Source: Metapseudomonas otitidis
Lineage (GTDB): Bacteria > Pseudomonadota > Gammaproteobacteria > Pseudomonadales > Pseudomonadaceae
Length of the DNA: 64,000 nucleotides
Reading direction: 5' to 3'
Assembly (NCBI RefSeq): GCF_900111835.1
Contig: NZ_FOJP01000013.1
Span: forward strand, 186,001-250,000
Shown in pieces: positions 56,158-64,000 of the stretch (position 1 is the first letter of the stretch; each line of letters opens with the position of its first letter). A program made the translations under genes and the position numbers. The notes under the pieces were generated by a model, which was given only the letters and a program-made list of their open reading frames with translations, had not been told where the DNA came from and searched no databases.

Positions 56158-57432
56158 ATGCTCGATCTCGCCGCCAGCTTCATCGTCTTCACCACCTTCA
56201 TCACCTACCTCAACTACCGCTTCACCCGGCTGCCGCCGACCATCGGCATCATGGCCACGGCGCTGCTGTTCTCGGCCATCGCCATCGGCCTGTCCGAGCT
56301 GGGCTACCCGATCCTCCACGAGGAGTCCCGCGAGCTGCTGCGGCGCATCGACTTCTCCTCGGTGCTGATGACCTGGTTCCTTCCCGCGCTGCTGTTCGCC
56401 GGTGCGCTGCACGTGGACCTGCGCGACCTGCACAGCTACAAGTGGCCCATCGGCCTGCTGGCCACCGCCGGGGTGCTGGTGTCCACCCTCGCGGTGGCGT
56501 TGCTGGCGTACTACAGCTTCGGGCTGTTCGGCTGGCACGTGGACTTCATCTATTGCCTGCTGTTCGGTGCGCTGATCTCCCCCACCGACCCCATCGCGGT
56601 GCTGGGCATCCTCAAGTCGGCCGGGGCGCCGAAGCCGCTGGCGACCACCATCGTCGGCGAATCGCTGTTCAACGACGGTACGGCGGTGGTGGTGTTCGCC
56701 ATCCTGCTGAGCGTGCTGAACCTGGGCGAGGCGCCCACGGTGGCCGGCGTGGCCGGGATGTTCCTGCACGAGGCGGTGGGCGGCGTGCTGTTCGGCGCGG
56801 CCCTGGGCTACGGGGTGTTCCTGATGATGCGCAGCATCGACCAGTACCAGGTGGAGGTGATGCTGACCCTGGCGCTGGTGATCGGTGGCGCGGCGCTGGC
56901 CAACCACTTGCACGTGTCGGCGCCGCTGGCGATGGTGGTGGCGGGCCTGATCATCGGCAACCACGGCCGCACCCTGGCCATGTCGGACGAGACCCGCCGC
57001 TACCTGGACAAGTTCTGGGAGCTGATCGACGAGATCCTCAACGCCCTGCTGTTCGCGCTGATCGGCCTGGAGCTGCTGTTGCTGCCGCTGAGCTGGCTGC
57101 ACGTGGCGGCGGCCATGGCCCTGGGGGCATCGGTGCAGCTGTCGCGCCTGCTGACCCTGGCACCGGCCATCGTCCTGCTGCGGCAGAAGGCCCTGGGCCG
57201 TCGCCAGGTGCCCCGTGGCGCGATCCGCATCCTCACCTGGTGCGGCCTGCGCGGCGGTGTGTCGGTGGCCCTGGCGCTGTCGCTGCCACCGGGCGAGGAG
57301 CGCGACCTGCTGCTGACCCTGACCTACATCGTGGTGCTGGTGTCGATCCTGGTGCAGGGCCTGTCGATCGGCTCGCTGGTGCGCTGGATCTACCCCGGCC
57401 AGGCGCCGCGCGGCGAGCAAGGCGAACACTAG
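56158..57432 (+). CDS. CPA1-family Na+/H+ antiporter (NhaP-like)
   Basis: 424 residues from ATG 56158, preceded by GAAGGAG. About 12 membrane helices. The CPA1 ion-binding core is visible: LLFGALISPTDPIAVLGIL and the Asn-Asp pair in GESLFNDGTAVVVFAIL; also RGGVSVALALSLP near the C-terminus. Exchanges Na+ (or K+/Li+) for protons across the inner membrane. Single gene with a palindrome in its promoter. Ion preference cannot be read from sequence. Confidence 0.92.
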   Translation: MLDLAASFIVFTTFITYLNYRFTRLPPTIGIMATALLFSAIAIGLSELGYPILHEESRELLRRIDFSSVLMTWFLPALLFAGALHVDLRDLHSYKWPIGLLATAGVLVSTLAVALLAYYSFGLFGWHVDFIYCLLFGALISPTDPIAVLGILKSAGAPKPLATTIVGESLFNDGTAVVVFAILLSVLNLGEAPTVAGVAGMFLHEAVGGVLFGAALGYGVFLMMRSIDQYQVEVMLTLALVIGGAALANHLHVSAPLAMVVAGLIIGNHGRTLAMSDETRRYLDKFWELIDEILNALLFALIGLELLLLPLSWLHVAAAMALGASVQLSRLLTLAPAIVLLRQKALGRRQVPRGAIRILTWCGLRGGVSVALALSLPPGEERDLLLTLTYIVVLVSILVQGLSIGSLVRWIYPGQAPRGEQGEH

Positions 57433-57443
57433 CCCTGCACACC

Positions 57444-57483
57444 GGATCGCCGGCCTCTACTGAAGCCGGCGATCCGCTATAAT
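57444..57483 (+). promoter_or_regulatory. Terminator-like hairpin overlapping the prfC promoter region
   Basis: GGATCGCCGGC (57444-57454) pairs with GCCGGCGATCC (57465-57475), 11 bp, 12 nt after the antiporter stop. The perfect -10 hexamer TATAAT (57478-57483) follows 2 nt later and probably starts the prfC transcript; no clear -35 is seen. Confidence 0.65.
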
Positions 57484-57537
57484 CCCGCGCTTTTCCGGGC
57501 TCCCTGCCCGCCCTCGTTTCCAGCCAGGCAAGCACCC

Positions 57538-59121
<1,584 letters not shown>

Positions 59122-59204
59122 TTCGCCCCCTCGGCACGGAGGCGCCGTCCGCTGGCGGCGCCTCTGGGCTAGGCTGACAGCCAGCCCCCAGGCAGCCGAC
59201 CACC

Positions 59205-59993
59205 ATGCTGATCGACACCCACACCCACCTGGACTTCCCCGAATTCGATGCCGACCGCCCGGCCGTGCTGCAGCGCGCCCGTGCACTGGGCGTGGAGCGC
59301 CAGGTGCTGATGGGGGTGTTCGAGGCCAACTGGGCGCGCATCTGGCACCTGGCCGAGACCGAGCCGGACCTGTACGCCGCCTTCGGCCTGCACCCCATCT
59401 ACCTCGCCGACCACCGCCCCGAGCACCTGGCGGCCCTGCGCCAGCGCCTGGAAGCCCTGGCCGGCCACCCGAAGCTGTGTGCGGTGGGCGAGATCGGCCT
59501 CGACTACTTCCTCCCCGAACTCGACCGCGACGCCCAGCAGGCGCTGTTCGAGGCGCAGCTGGCGATGGCCGTCGACCTGCAACTGCCAGCCTTGCTGCAC
59601 GTGCGCCGCAGCCACGCGGCGGTGATCGCCACCCTCAAGCGCATCCGCCCTGCTCGGGGCGGCATCGTCCACGCCTTCGCCGGCAGCTACGAGGAGGCCC
59701 GCGAATACCTGAAGCTGGGCTTCCGCCTGGGCCTGGGTGGCGCGCCTACCTGGCCCCAGGCCAACCGCCTGCGCAAGGTGGTGCCACGCCTGCCCCTTGA
59801 CGCCATCGTGCTGGAGACCGATGCGCCGGACATGGCGCCCGCCATGCATCCGCACCAGCGCAACAGCCCGGAATACCTGCCGGCCATCTGCGCCAACCTC
59901 GCTGAACTGGTGGGGCTGACGCCGGATGCCCTGGCGGCGGCCAGCAGCCGGAACGCCTGCGAGCTGTTCGGCTGGGTGCCTTTCCCGGGCTGA
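59205..59993 (+). CDS. TatD-family metal-dependent hydrolase
   Basis: 262 residues. Amidohydrolase-fold metal ligands: His6/His8 in DTHTHLD, Glu in VGEIGLDYF, His in ALLHVRRS, His in VHAFAGSYEEA and Asp in LETDAPDM. TatD-family proteins are 3-prime to 5-prime DNases or general phosphodiesterases; this one is closest in feel to the YjjV group. The stop codon lies inside a REP palindrome, so the last few residues are encoded by the repeat. Confidence 0.93.
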   Translation: MLIDTHTHLDFPEFDADRPAVLQRARALGVERQVLMGVFEANWARIWHLAETEPDLYAAFGLHPIYLADHRPEHLAALRQRLEALAGHPKLCAVGEIGLDYFLPELDRDAQQALFEAQLAMAVDLQLPALLHVRRSHAAVIATLKRIRPARGGIVHAFAGSYEEAREYLKLGFRLGLGGAPTWPQANRLRKVVPRLPLDAIVLETDAPDMAPAMHPHQRNSPEYLPAICANLAELVGLTPDALAAASSRNACELFGWVPFPG

Positions 59994-60001
59994 AGCCCGG
60001 G
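59984..60001. repeat. REP-like palindrome overlapping the TatD stop codon
   Basis: CCCGGGCT-GA-AGCCCGGG followed by CTACG, the same unit as at 23763-23780 and in the 42-kb tandem repeat. The TGA stop (59991-59993) is the centre of the palindrome. Confidence 0.8.
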
Positions 60002-60030
60002 CTACGACCTATCCCGTAGGCCAACAAACG

Positions 60031-60056
60031 AAAAGCCCGCCGATTGGCGGGCTTTT
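60031..60056. terminator. Bidirectional Rho-independent terminator
   Basis: AAAAGCCCGCC (60031-60041) pairs with GGCGGGCTTTT (60046-60056), 11 bp, 4-nt loop, with Ts on both strands. It serves the converging TatD gene and chemoreceptor gene. Confidence 0.92.
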
Positions 60057-60071
60057 GCTTGCGGCTAACGA

Positions 60072-62102
60072 TCAGACGCGGAACGCGCCGATCAGCTGCT
60101 TGAGCTGCGCGACCAGGTCGGACAGCTGGCGGCTGGCCTGTTCGGTCTGGCTGGCCCCTTGGGCGGTGCGTTCGCCGGCGCTGTTGATCTCGACGATGTT
60201 CTGGTCGATGTCGTGGGCGACGGCGGTCTGCTGCTCGGCAGCCGCGGCGATCTGCTGGTTCTGGTCGACGATCATCCCCACGGCGCCAAGGATGTTCTCC
60301 AGCGCCTGCTGCACGCGGCCGGACTGGTTGACGGTGCCGCCGGCCATCTGGTGGCTGGTGTTCATCGCCTTCACGGCCGCGCCGACACCGCCCTGCAGGC
60401 GGGCGATCATCTGTTCGATCTCCTCGGTGGACTGCTGGGTGCGCTTGGCGAGGGTGCGCACCTCGTCGGCCACCACGGCAAAGCCGCGCCCCTGCTCGCC
60501 GGCACGGGCGGCTTCGATGGCGGCGTTGAGGGCCAGCAGGTTGGTCTGCTCGGCGATGCCCTTGATCACTTCCAGCACCCGGCTGATGGAGGCGCTGTCG
60601 GACGCCAGCTGGTTGATGACATTCACCGACTGCTCGATCTCGTGGGCCAGGCGTTCGATGCTGCCCAGCTGGGATTCCACCAGGCTGCGGCCATTGACGG
60701 TCTCTTCGTTGACGCTGTGGGCGCTGCCGACGGCGGCCGCCGCGCTGCGCGCCACTTCCTGGGCGGTGGCGGACATCTGGTTCATGGCGGTGGCGACCTG
60801 CTCGATCTGGCTGCGCTGTCCGGCGACGGCGAGGTTGCTCTCCTCGGACACCTGCTGGACGCGGCCGGCCTGGCGCTCGACCTCCGAGACGGTCTGCCCG
60901 ACCAGCTGGATCAGGTCATGGATCTTGGCCACGGTGCCGTTGAACACCTGCCCCAGCTCGCCCAGTTCGTCGCGGCTTTCGGCCTGGAAGCTGACGGTCA
61001 TGTCGCCAGCGGCCACCTGGTCGAGCACCTTGCCCAGGCGCTTGAGGGTGGTGCGGGTGGAGACGTAGAAACCGCTGTAGAGGTAGACGATGGCGAGGAA
61101 GACACCCACCAGCGCCACCACCAGCAGGATGGTCTGGACACGCTTCTCGCCGAGGCGCTTGTCCAGGTCGCTGCGCAGGAACTCCAGGGCGGCGTCGTTC
61201 AGCGCGTAGGTCTTGTCCATCAGCGCGCTGACCTGGTCGTAGAAGGTGGCCCAAGGCGTGTCGAGGGTATCGGCCATGATCACCTGGTCCTCGAAGAGGG
61301 TGGCGGCCTCTTTGAGGGTGGCGCGGCTGGCGTCGGCCTGCTGGCTGAGGGCGGCCTGGGCGCGCGGGTTGCCGCTGAGGGCGTCCTGCAGCTTGAGGCC
61401 GTACTCGCTGCCGAGCTTCTCCAGGTCCAGCAGCAGGTCGTCGAGCTTGGTGCTGGCGGCGGAGTTGAGGAAGCCCTGGCCCAGGGAATAGGAACCGATG
61501 GCACGCCCCTGGCTGATGCCGGCGGTGACATCGGGGGTAACGCTGGTGATCAGTTCGGCCACCTGGCGCACATCGCGCTGGCTGTCCTGGCTGAGGCCGG
61601 CCTGGCTGGCGACCAGCTTGATGAAGACCTGGGCATTGCCGAGGAGCTTCTCGATCATCGCGCTCTTGCTCTGCAGGGAGGTTTCCTTCTGCGCGGCCTG
61701 GAGGGCGTTGAGCATTTCGTCGCGCTTGGCGTTGAACTCGGTGACCTGCTCGGCGTCGGTGGTGACCGGCTGCAGCGCCTTGAGGGCCGCGAGCACGTCC
61801 TGTTCGACGCGGGTGACGCGGCTGTCGAGGTCGCCCGCCTGGCCGGACTGGCCGATCAGGGAGTTGATCAGCACCAGGTCGTTGAGGCTTTCCAGGTTGC
61901 GCCGCAGGCCCTGGCTGGCGTGCAGCAGGTCCAGACTCTGCAGTTCGTTGCGGGTGCTGACGAACTGCTCGTAGGACTCGCGAACGAGGAAGTAGTTGGT
62001 GACGATCATCGGCAGGAAGAACAGCACGCTGATCAGACTGAACTTCATGCCGAAGCTGAGGCGATTCATCAGCGCGATGGCCGGATACAGCAGAGTCTTC
62101 AC
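60072..62102 (-). CDS. Methyl-accepting chemotaxis protein
   Basis: 676 residues. TM1 about residues 18-40 ([20 protein letters not shown]), a large periplasmic all-helical region of about 285 residues, TM2 about 325-350 ([20 protein letters not shown]), HAMP ([20 protein letters not shown]), then a signalling domain whose tip reads [20 protein letters not shown]. The helical sensor with the [11 protein letters not shown] opening may be a NIT-type nitrate/nitrite sensor or a long helical-bundle domain; the ligand is unknown. No C-terminal pentapeptide for CheR docking. Matches the position of PA4520. Confidence 0.93.
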   Translation of the reverse strand: MKTLLYPAIALMNRLSFGMKFSLISVLFFLPMIVTNYFLVRESYEQFVSTRNELQSLDLLHASQGLRRNLESLNDLVLINSLIGQSGQAGDLDSRVTRVEQDVLAALKALQPVTTDAEQVTEFNAKRDEMLNALQAAQKETSLQSKSAMIEKLLGNAQVFIKLVASQAGLSQDSQRDVRQVAELITSVTPDVTAGISQGRAIGSYSLGQGFLNSAASTKLDDLLLDLEKLGSEYGLKLQDALSGNPRAQAALSQQADASRATLKEAATLFEDQVIMADTLDTPWATFYDQVSALMDKTYALNDAALEFLRSDLDKRLGEKRVQTILLVVALVGVFLAIVYLYSGFYVSTRTTLKRLGKVLDQVAAGDMTVSFQAESRDELGELGQVFNGTVAKIHDLIQLVGQTVSEVERQAGRVQQVSEESNLAVAGQRSQIEQVATAMNQMSATAQEVARSAAAAVGSAHSVNEETVNGRSLVESQLGSIERLAHEIEQSVNVINQLASDSASISRVLEVIKGIAEQTNLLALNAAIEAARAGEQGRGFAVVADEVRTLAKRTQQSTEEIEQMIARLQGGVGAAVKAMNTSHQMAGGTVNQSGRVQQALENILGAVGMIVDQNQQIAAAAEQQTAVAHDIDQNIVEINSAGERTAQGASQTEQASRQLSDLVAQLKQLIGAFRV

Positions 62103-62251
62103 ACGACGTCTCCTGGCTTGCTTATTTATTGTTATGCGGCGTCTTGGACGGAATCAGGATGGCACGGTGACAGCATGCCGTCCCCTATCGCCCGACCTGC
62201 GGCAGACCGATCAGGGCGTCCTATGCCCGGCGATAAAAGTGACGGATATCA

Positions 62252-62302
62252 CAAAAGACCCTCGCTCGACGCAGGCCCTGTGTACCTGATATCGGCGAGG
62301 GT
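62252..62302 (-). terminator. Possible terminator of ampDE
   Basis: On the minus strand ACCCTCGC (62302-62295) pairs with GCGAGGGT (62065 is not involved; partner is 62065+200, i.e. 62065 excluded, 62058+200 = 62258 to 62265) and is followed by CTTTTGTG. In plain terms the arms are 62258-62265 and 62295-62302 with a 29-nt loop. It lies about 50 nt after ampE, in the 250-nt gap that also holds the chemoreceptor promoter. Confidence 0.5.
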
Positions 62303-62352
62303 TTCTGTAACTTAAGGTTAAGAACGGCTACAGATCAACGCGAAAGGCGCCG

Positions 62353-63189
62353 TCAGAAGAACAGCGTCCACAGGGCGAAACCCGCGTACCAGAGCACGGC
62401 GGAACGGACCAGCAAGTGCCACAGGGCGTCCAGGCTGGCCACGCCCTCCTCGCCCGCGCTGGACTCGGGCAGCTCGCCGGCAGCACGCCCGGCGATCACC
62501 ACAAAACGCTCAGCGGGCATCTCCCAGTTGAGCAGCTCGTGCAGCAGCACGCGGCTGACGGCAACGAAGTTGCCCACCAGGGAGAAGCTGGCCGCCAGTA
62601 CCCGCACCGGTACCCAGTCGAAGGCATGCCGCACCTGGCGGGCCTGCTCGCGGATGGCGGGGGACGCGGCGCGCTCCTCGGCCAGGGCCAGCAGGCGGTA
62701 GGCCAGGGCCGCCACCGGGCCCAGCAGGAAGTACCAGAAGATCACCGCGAAGAAGCTCTGGTAGGCCTGCCAGACCAGATGCTCCTGCACCCGCATCAGC
62801 AGGTCGTCGCCCTCCTCCACCCGCAGGCCCAGATCGCGCTCGGCGACATGCAGGGCACCCTGGGTATCGCCCCGGCGCCAGGCGTCACGGAAGGAGCCGA
62901 GGTCGGCCTGGACATCGCCACGGCCAAGGGCGAAGACCACCACCAGCAGGTGCACCGGAAGCGCCAGCCAGCCATAGGCCAGGGGCTGCAGCAGGGTCAG
63001 CACCAGGGCCAGCGCCACCAGCGGCAGCACCACCCAGATCCCCAGCGCCAGCCAGGGCCGCCCCACCAGGGGGCGGCTGGCGGCGGCGCCATCCAGCTGC
63101 CGCAGCCAGGCACTGTCCCGTTGCAGGCGCTGGCGCCAGTTGGAGAGTTTCTCGATCCACAGCACCAGCAGCAGTACCAGGAAGCTCAT
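62353..63189 (-). CDS. ampE: AmpE inner-membrane regulator
   Basis: 278 residues, with an ATGA overlap with the ampD stop. Four membrane segments: FLVLLLVLWIEKLSNW at the N-terminus, LGIWVVLPLVALALVLTLL, AVIFWYFLLGPVAALAYRL and the C-terminal VLWYAGFALWTLFF. AmpE is a polytopic protein encoded with AmpD and thought to sense or support beta-lactamase induction and cell-wall status; its biochemical function is unresolved. Confidence 0.94.
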   Translation of the reverse strand: MSFLVLLLVLWIEKLSNWRQRLQRDSAWLRQLDGAAASRPLVGRPWLALGIWVVLPLVALALVLTLLQPLAYGWLALPVHLLVVVFALGRGDVQADLGSFRDAWRRGDTQGALHVAERDLGLRVEEGDDLLMRVQEHLVWQAYQSFFAVIFWYFLLGPVAALAYRLLALAEERAASPAIREQARQVRHAFDWVPVRVLAASFSLVGNFVAVSRVLLHELLNWEMPAERFVVIAGRAAGELPESSAGEEGVASLDALWHLLVRSAVLWYAGFALWTLFF

Positions 63190-63749
63190 GGGGTCATCTC
63201 CTTATGCAGCAGGCTGGCGCGCAACCGCGCCCAGTCGAAAGCGGGCCCCGGGTCGGTCTTGCGCACGGGGGCGATGTCGCTGTGGCCGCAGACCCGCTCG
63301 GGGGTTATGGCGGGGTAGGCACGCAGCAAACCACGGGCCAGGCGGCCCAGGGCGTCGTACTGGGCATCGCTGTAGGGCAGGTCGTCGGTGCCTTCCAGTT
63401 CGATGCCCAGGGAAAAGTCGTTGCAGTTCTCGCGACCTTCGAAAGAGGACTTGCCGGCATGCCAGGCGCGGTCGAGGCAGGAGACGAACTGGGTCACCCG
63501 GCCGTCGCGCTCGATGAGGAAGTGTGCGGACACCTGCATGTCGGCGATGCCGGCGAAGTAGGGATGCTCGTCGGCGTCGAGGCGGTTCTGGAAGAACTCC
63601 ACCACCTTGCCGGTGCCGAACTGGCCCGGGGGCAGGCTGATGTTGTGGATGACCAGCAGGGAGATCTCCCCGTGCGGACGGGCATTGAAGTTGGGCGAGG
63701 GGCAATGGCGGGCGTCTTCACACCAGCCGGTGGCGATGTCCGGTTGCAT
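63186..63749 (-). CDS. ampD: 1,6-anhydro-N-acetylmuramyl-L-alanine amidase AmpD
   Basis: 187 residues from ATG 63749 (AAGGAG upstream); an upstream in-frame start adds 17 residues unlike the family. Cytoplasmic zinc amidase that cuts 1,6-anhydroMurNAc-peptides during wall recycling; its loss derepresses AmpC beta-lactamase. Zinc ligands His35 (VIHNIS), His156 (CGHSDIAP) and Asp166 (KTDPG); conserved Glu117 region LGIELEG. Intact, so no derepression is predicted. Confidence 0.97.
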   Translation of the reverse strand: MQPDIATGWCEDARHCPSPNFNARPHGEISLLVIHNISLPPGQFGTGKVVEFFQNRLDADEHPYFAGIADMQVSAHFLIERDGRVTQFVSCLDRAWHAGKSSFEGRENCNDFSLGIELEGTDDLPYSDAQYDALGRLARGLLRAYPAITPERVCGHSDIAPVRKTDPGPAFDWARLRASLLHKEMTP

Positions 63750-63814
63750 GGCGGCTCCTTGATCCGCCGACACTCTAGAGCAGCCTGCTGCCCGGGCCAA
63801 GGCCCGGAAACGCA

Positions 63815-63838
63815 GACGCCCGGCCGGGGCCGGGCGTC
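63815..63838 (-). terminator. Hairpin at the end of the DUF1631 gene
   Basis: GACGCCCGGCC (63815-63825) pairs with GGCCGGGCGTC (63828-63838); the innermost pairs must open to form a loop. It starts 19 nt beyond the stop codon of the next gene. Confidence 0.65.
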
Positions 63839-63856
63839 CTGGGTGAAGCGCCTGGA

Positions 63857-64000
63857 TCAGGCGCCCTTGAGCTTGCGCAGGTTGCCGATCACCGATTCCA
63901 GGGCCCGGTCGAACAGCAGGGCGTCGTCCAGCAGGCGGATGGCGCCACGGCGGAACTCCACGGCCAGGCCCATGCGGGTCTTCTCCAGCACCTTCATGCC
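63857..64000 (-). CDS. DUF1631 family protein, C-terminal end (truncated by window edge)
   Basis: The last 47 codons of a minus-strand gene whose stop is at 63859-63857. The readable end (GMKVLEKTRMGLAVEFRRGA, then LFDRALESVIGNLRKLKGA) matches the usual C-terminus of DUF1631 proteins, large proteins of unknown function encoded next to ampD in pseudomonads (PA4523 position). The start lies beyond the window. Confidence 0.75.
   Translation of the reverse strand, partial: GMKVLEKTRMGLAVEFRRGAIRLLDDALLFDRALESVIGNLRKLKGA

Noticed and set aside
62221-62250. FliA-type promoter for the chemoreceptor
   Set aside because: GGCGATAA near 62229 is on the wrong strand, and no TAAA element is found at the right spacing on the minus strand.

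Overview
The window is high-GC chromosomal DNA from a Pseudomonas, probably of the P. aeruginosa lineage in the broad sense. Gene content and order follow the PAO1 region running from yhdP-rng-maf-mreDCB to ampE-ampD. That includes gatCAB, the mag (alpha-2-macroglobulin) operon, roxSR, the dpp/psdR dipeptide locus, piuA/piuC, speC and a chemoreceptor. Species identity and PAO1 comparisons rest on recognised families and remembered gene order, not on a database search. Nothing looks like a phage, plasmid, insertion sequence, rRNA, tRNA or CRISPR array.

Layout. (1) 1-7523, minus: cell-shape and housekeeping operon mreB-mreC-mreD-maf-rng-yhdP, with yhdP running off the left edge. (2) 7746-11890, plus: gatC-gatA-gatB, an RlpA-like lipoprotein and a carboxymuconolactone-decarboxylase-like protein. 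(3) 12247-22435, minus: six-gene mag operon of periplasmic/envelope proteins, several with overlapping ends, built around a thioester-less alpha-2-macroglobulin. (4) 22573-26621: an AEC-family transporter, the redox two-component pair roxS-roxR, and a secreted SIMPL-domain protein. (5) 26836-42061: peptide-uptake locus with four dipeptide-binding proteins (the first frameshifted), an acetyltransferase, an M24 peptidase (mdpA), the repressor psdR, the OprD-type porin opdP and the ABC transporter dppBCDF. (6) 42531-44877, minus: 5-oxoprolinase pxpA-pxpB-pxpC, flanked by palindromic repeats. (7) 45011-54396, minus: iron island with a PepSY flavoreductase, two paralogous catecholate-type TonB receptors, piuC and an FMN alpha-hydroxy-acid dehydrogenase; three of the genes have good or fair Fur-box-like sites. 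(8) 54558-64000: speC, a Na+/H+ antiporter, prfC, a TatD-family hydrolase, a chemoreceptor, ampE-ampD and the 3-prime end of a DUF1631 gene.

How the parts work together. The peptide locus is a complete route: OpdP admits di- and tripeptides, the DppA proteins bind them, DppBCDF imports them, MdpA hydrolyses them and PsdR represses the set. The sequence shows paired TTAAGT-N3-ACTTAA-like sites on both the mdpA and the dppA3 promoters, a plausible PsdR operator. 5-Oxoprolinase next door would recycle pyroglutamate to glutamate. In the mag operon, MagC looks like an NlpC/P60-type cysteine peptidase and MagE like a fusion of a penicillin-binding-protein-like domain, a SpoIID-like domain and a C-terminal HExxH motif, which suggests an envelope-defence role tied to peptidoglycan.

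Small palindromic repeats sit in many intergenic gaps, including a 225-bp tandem compound unit between dppF and pxpC.
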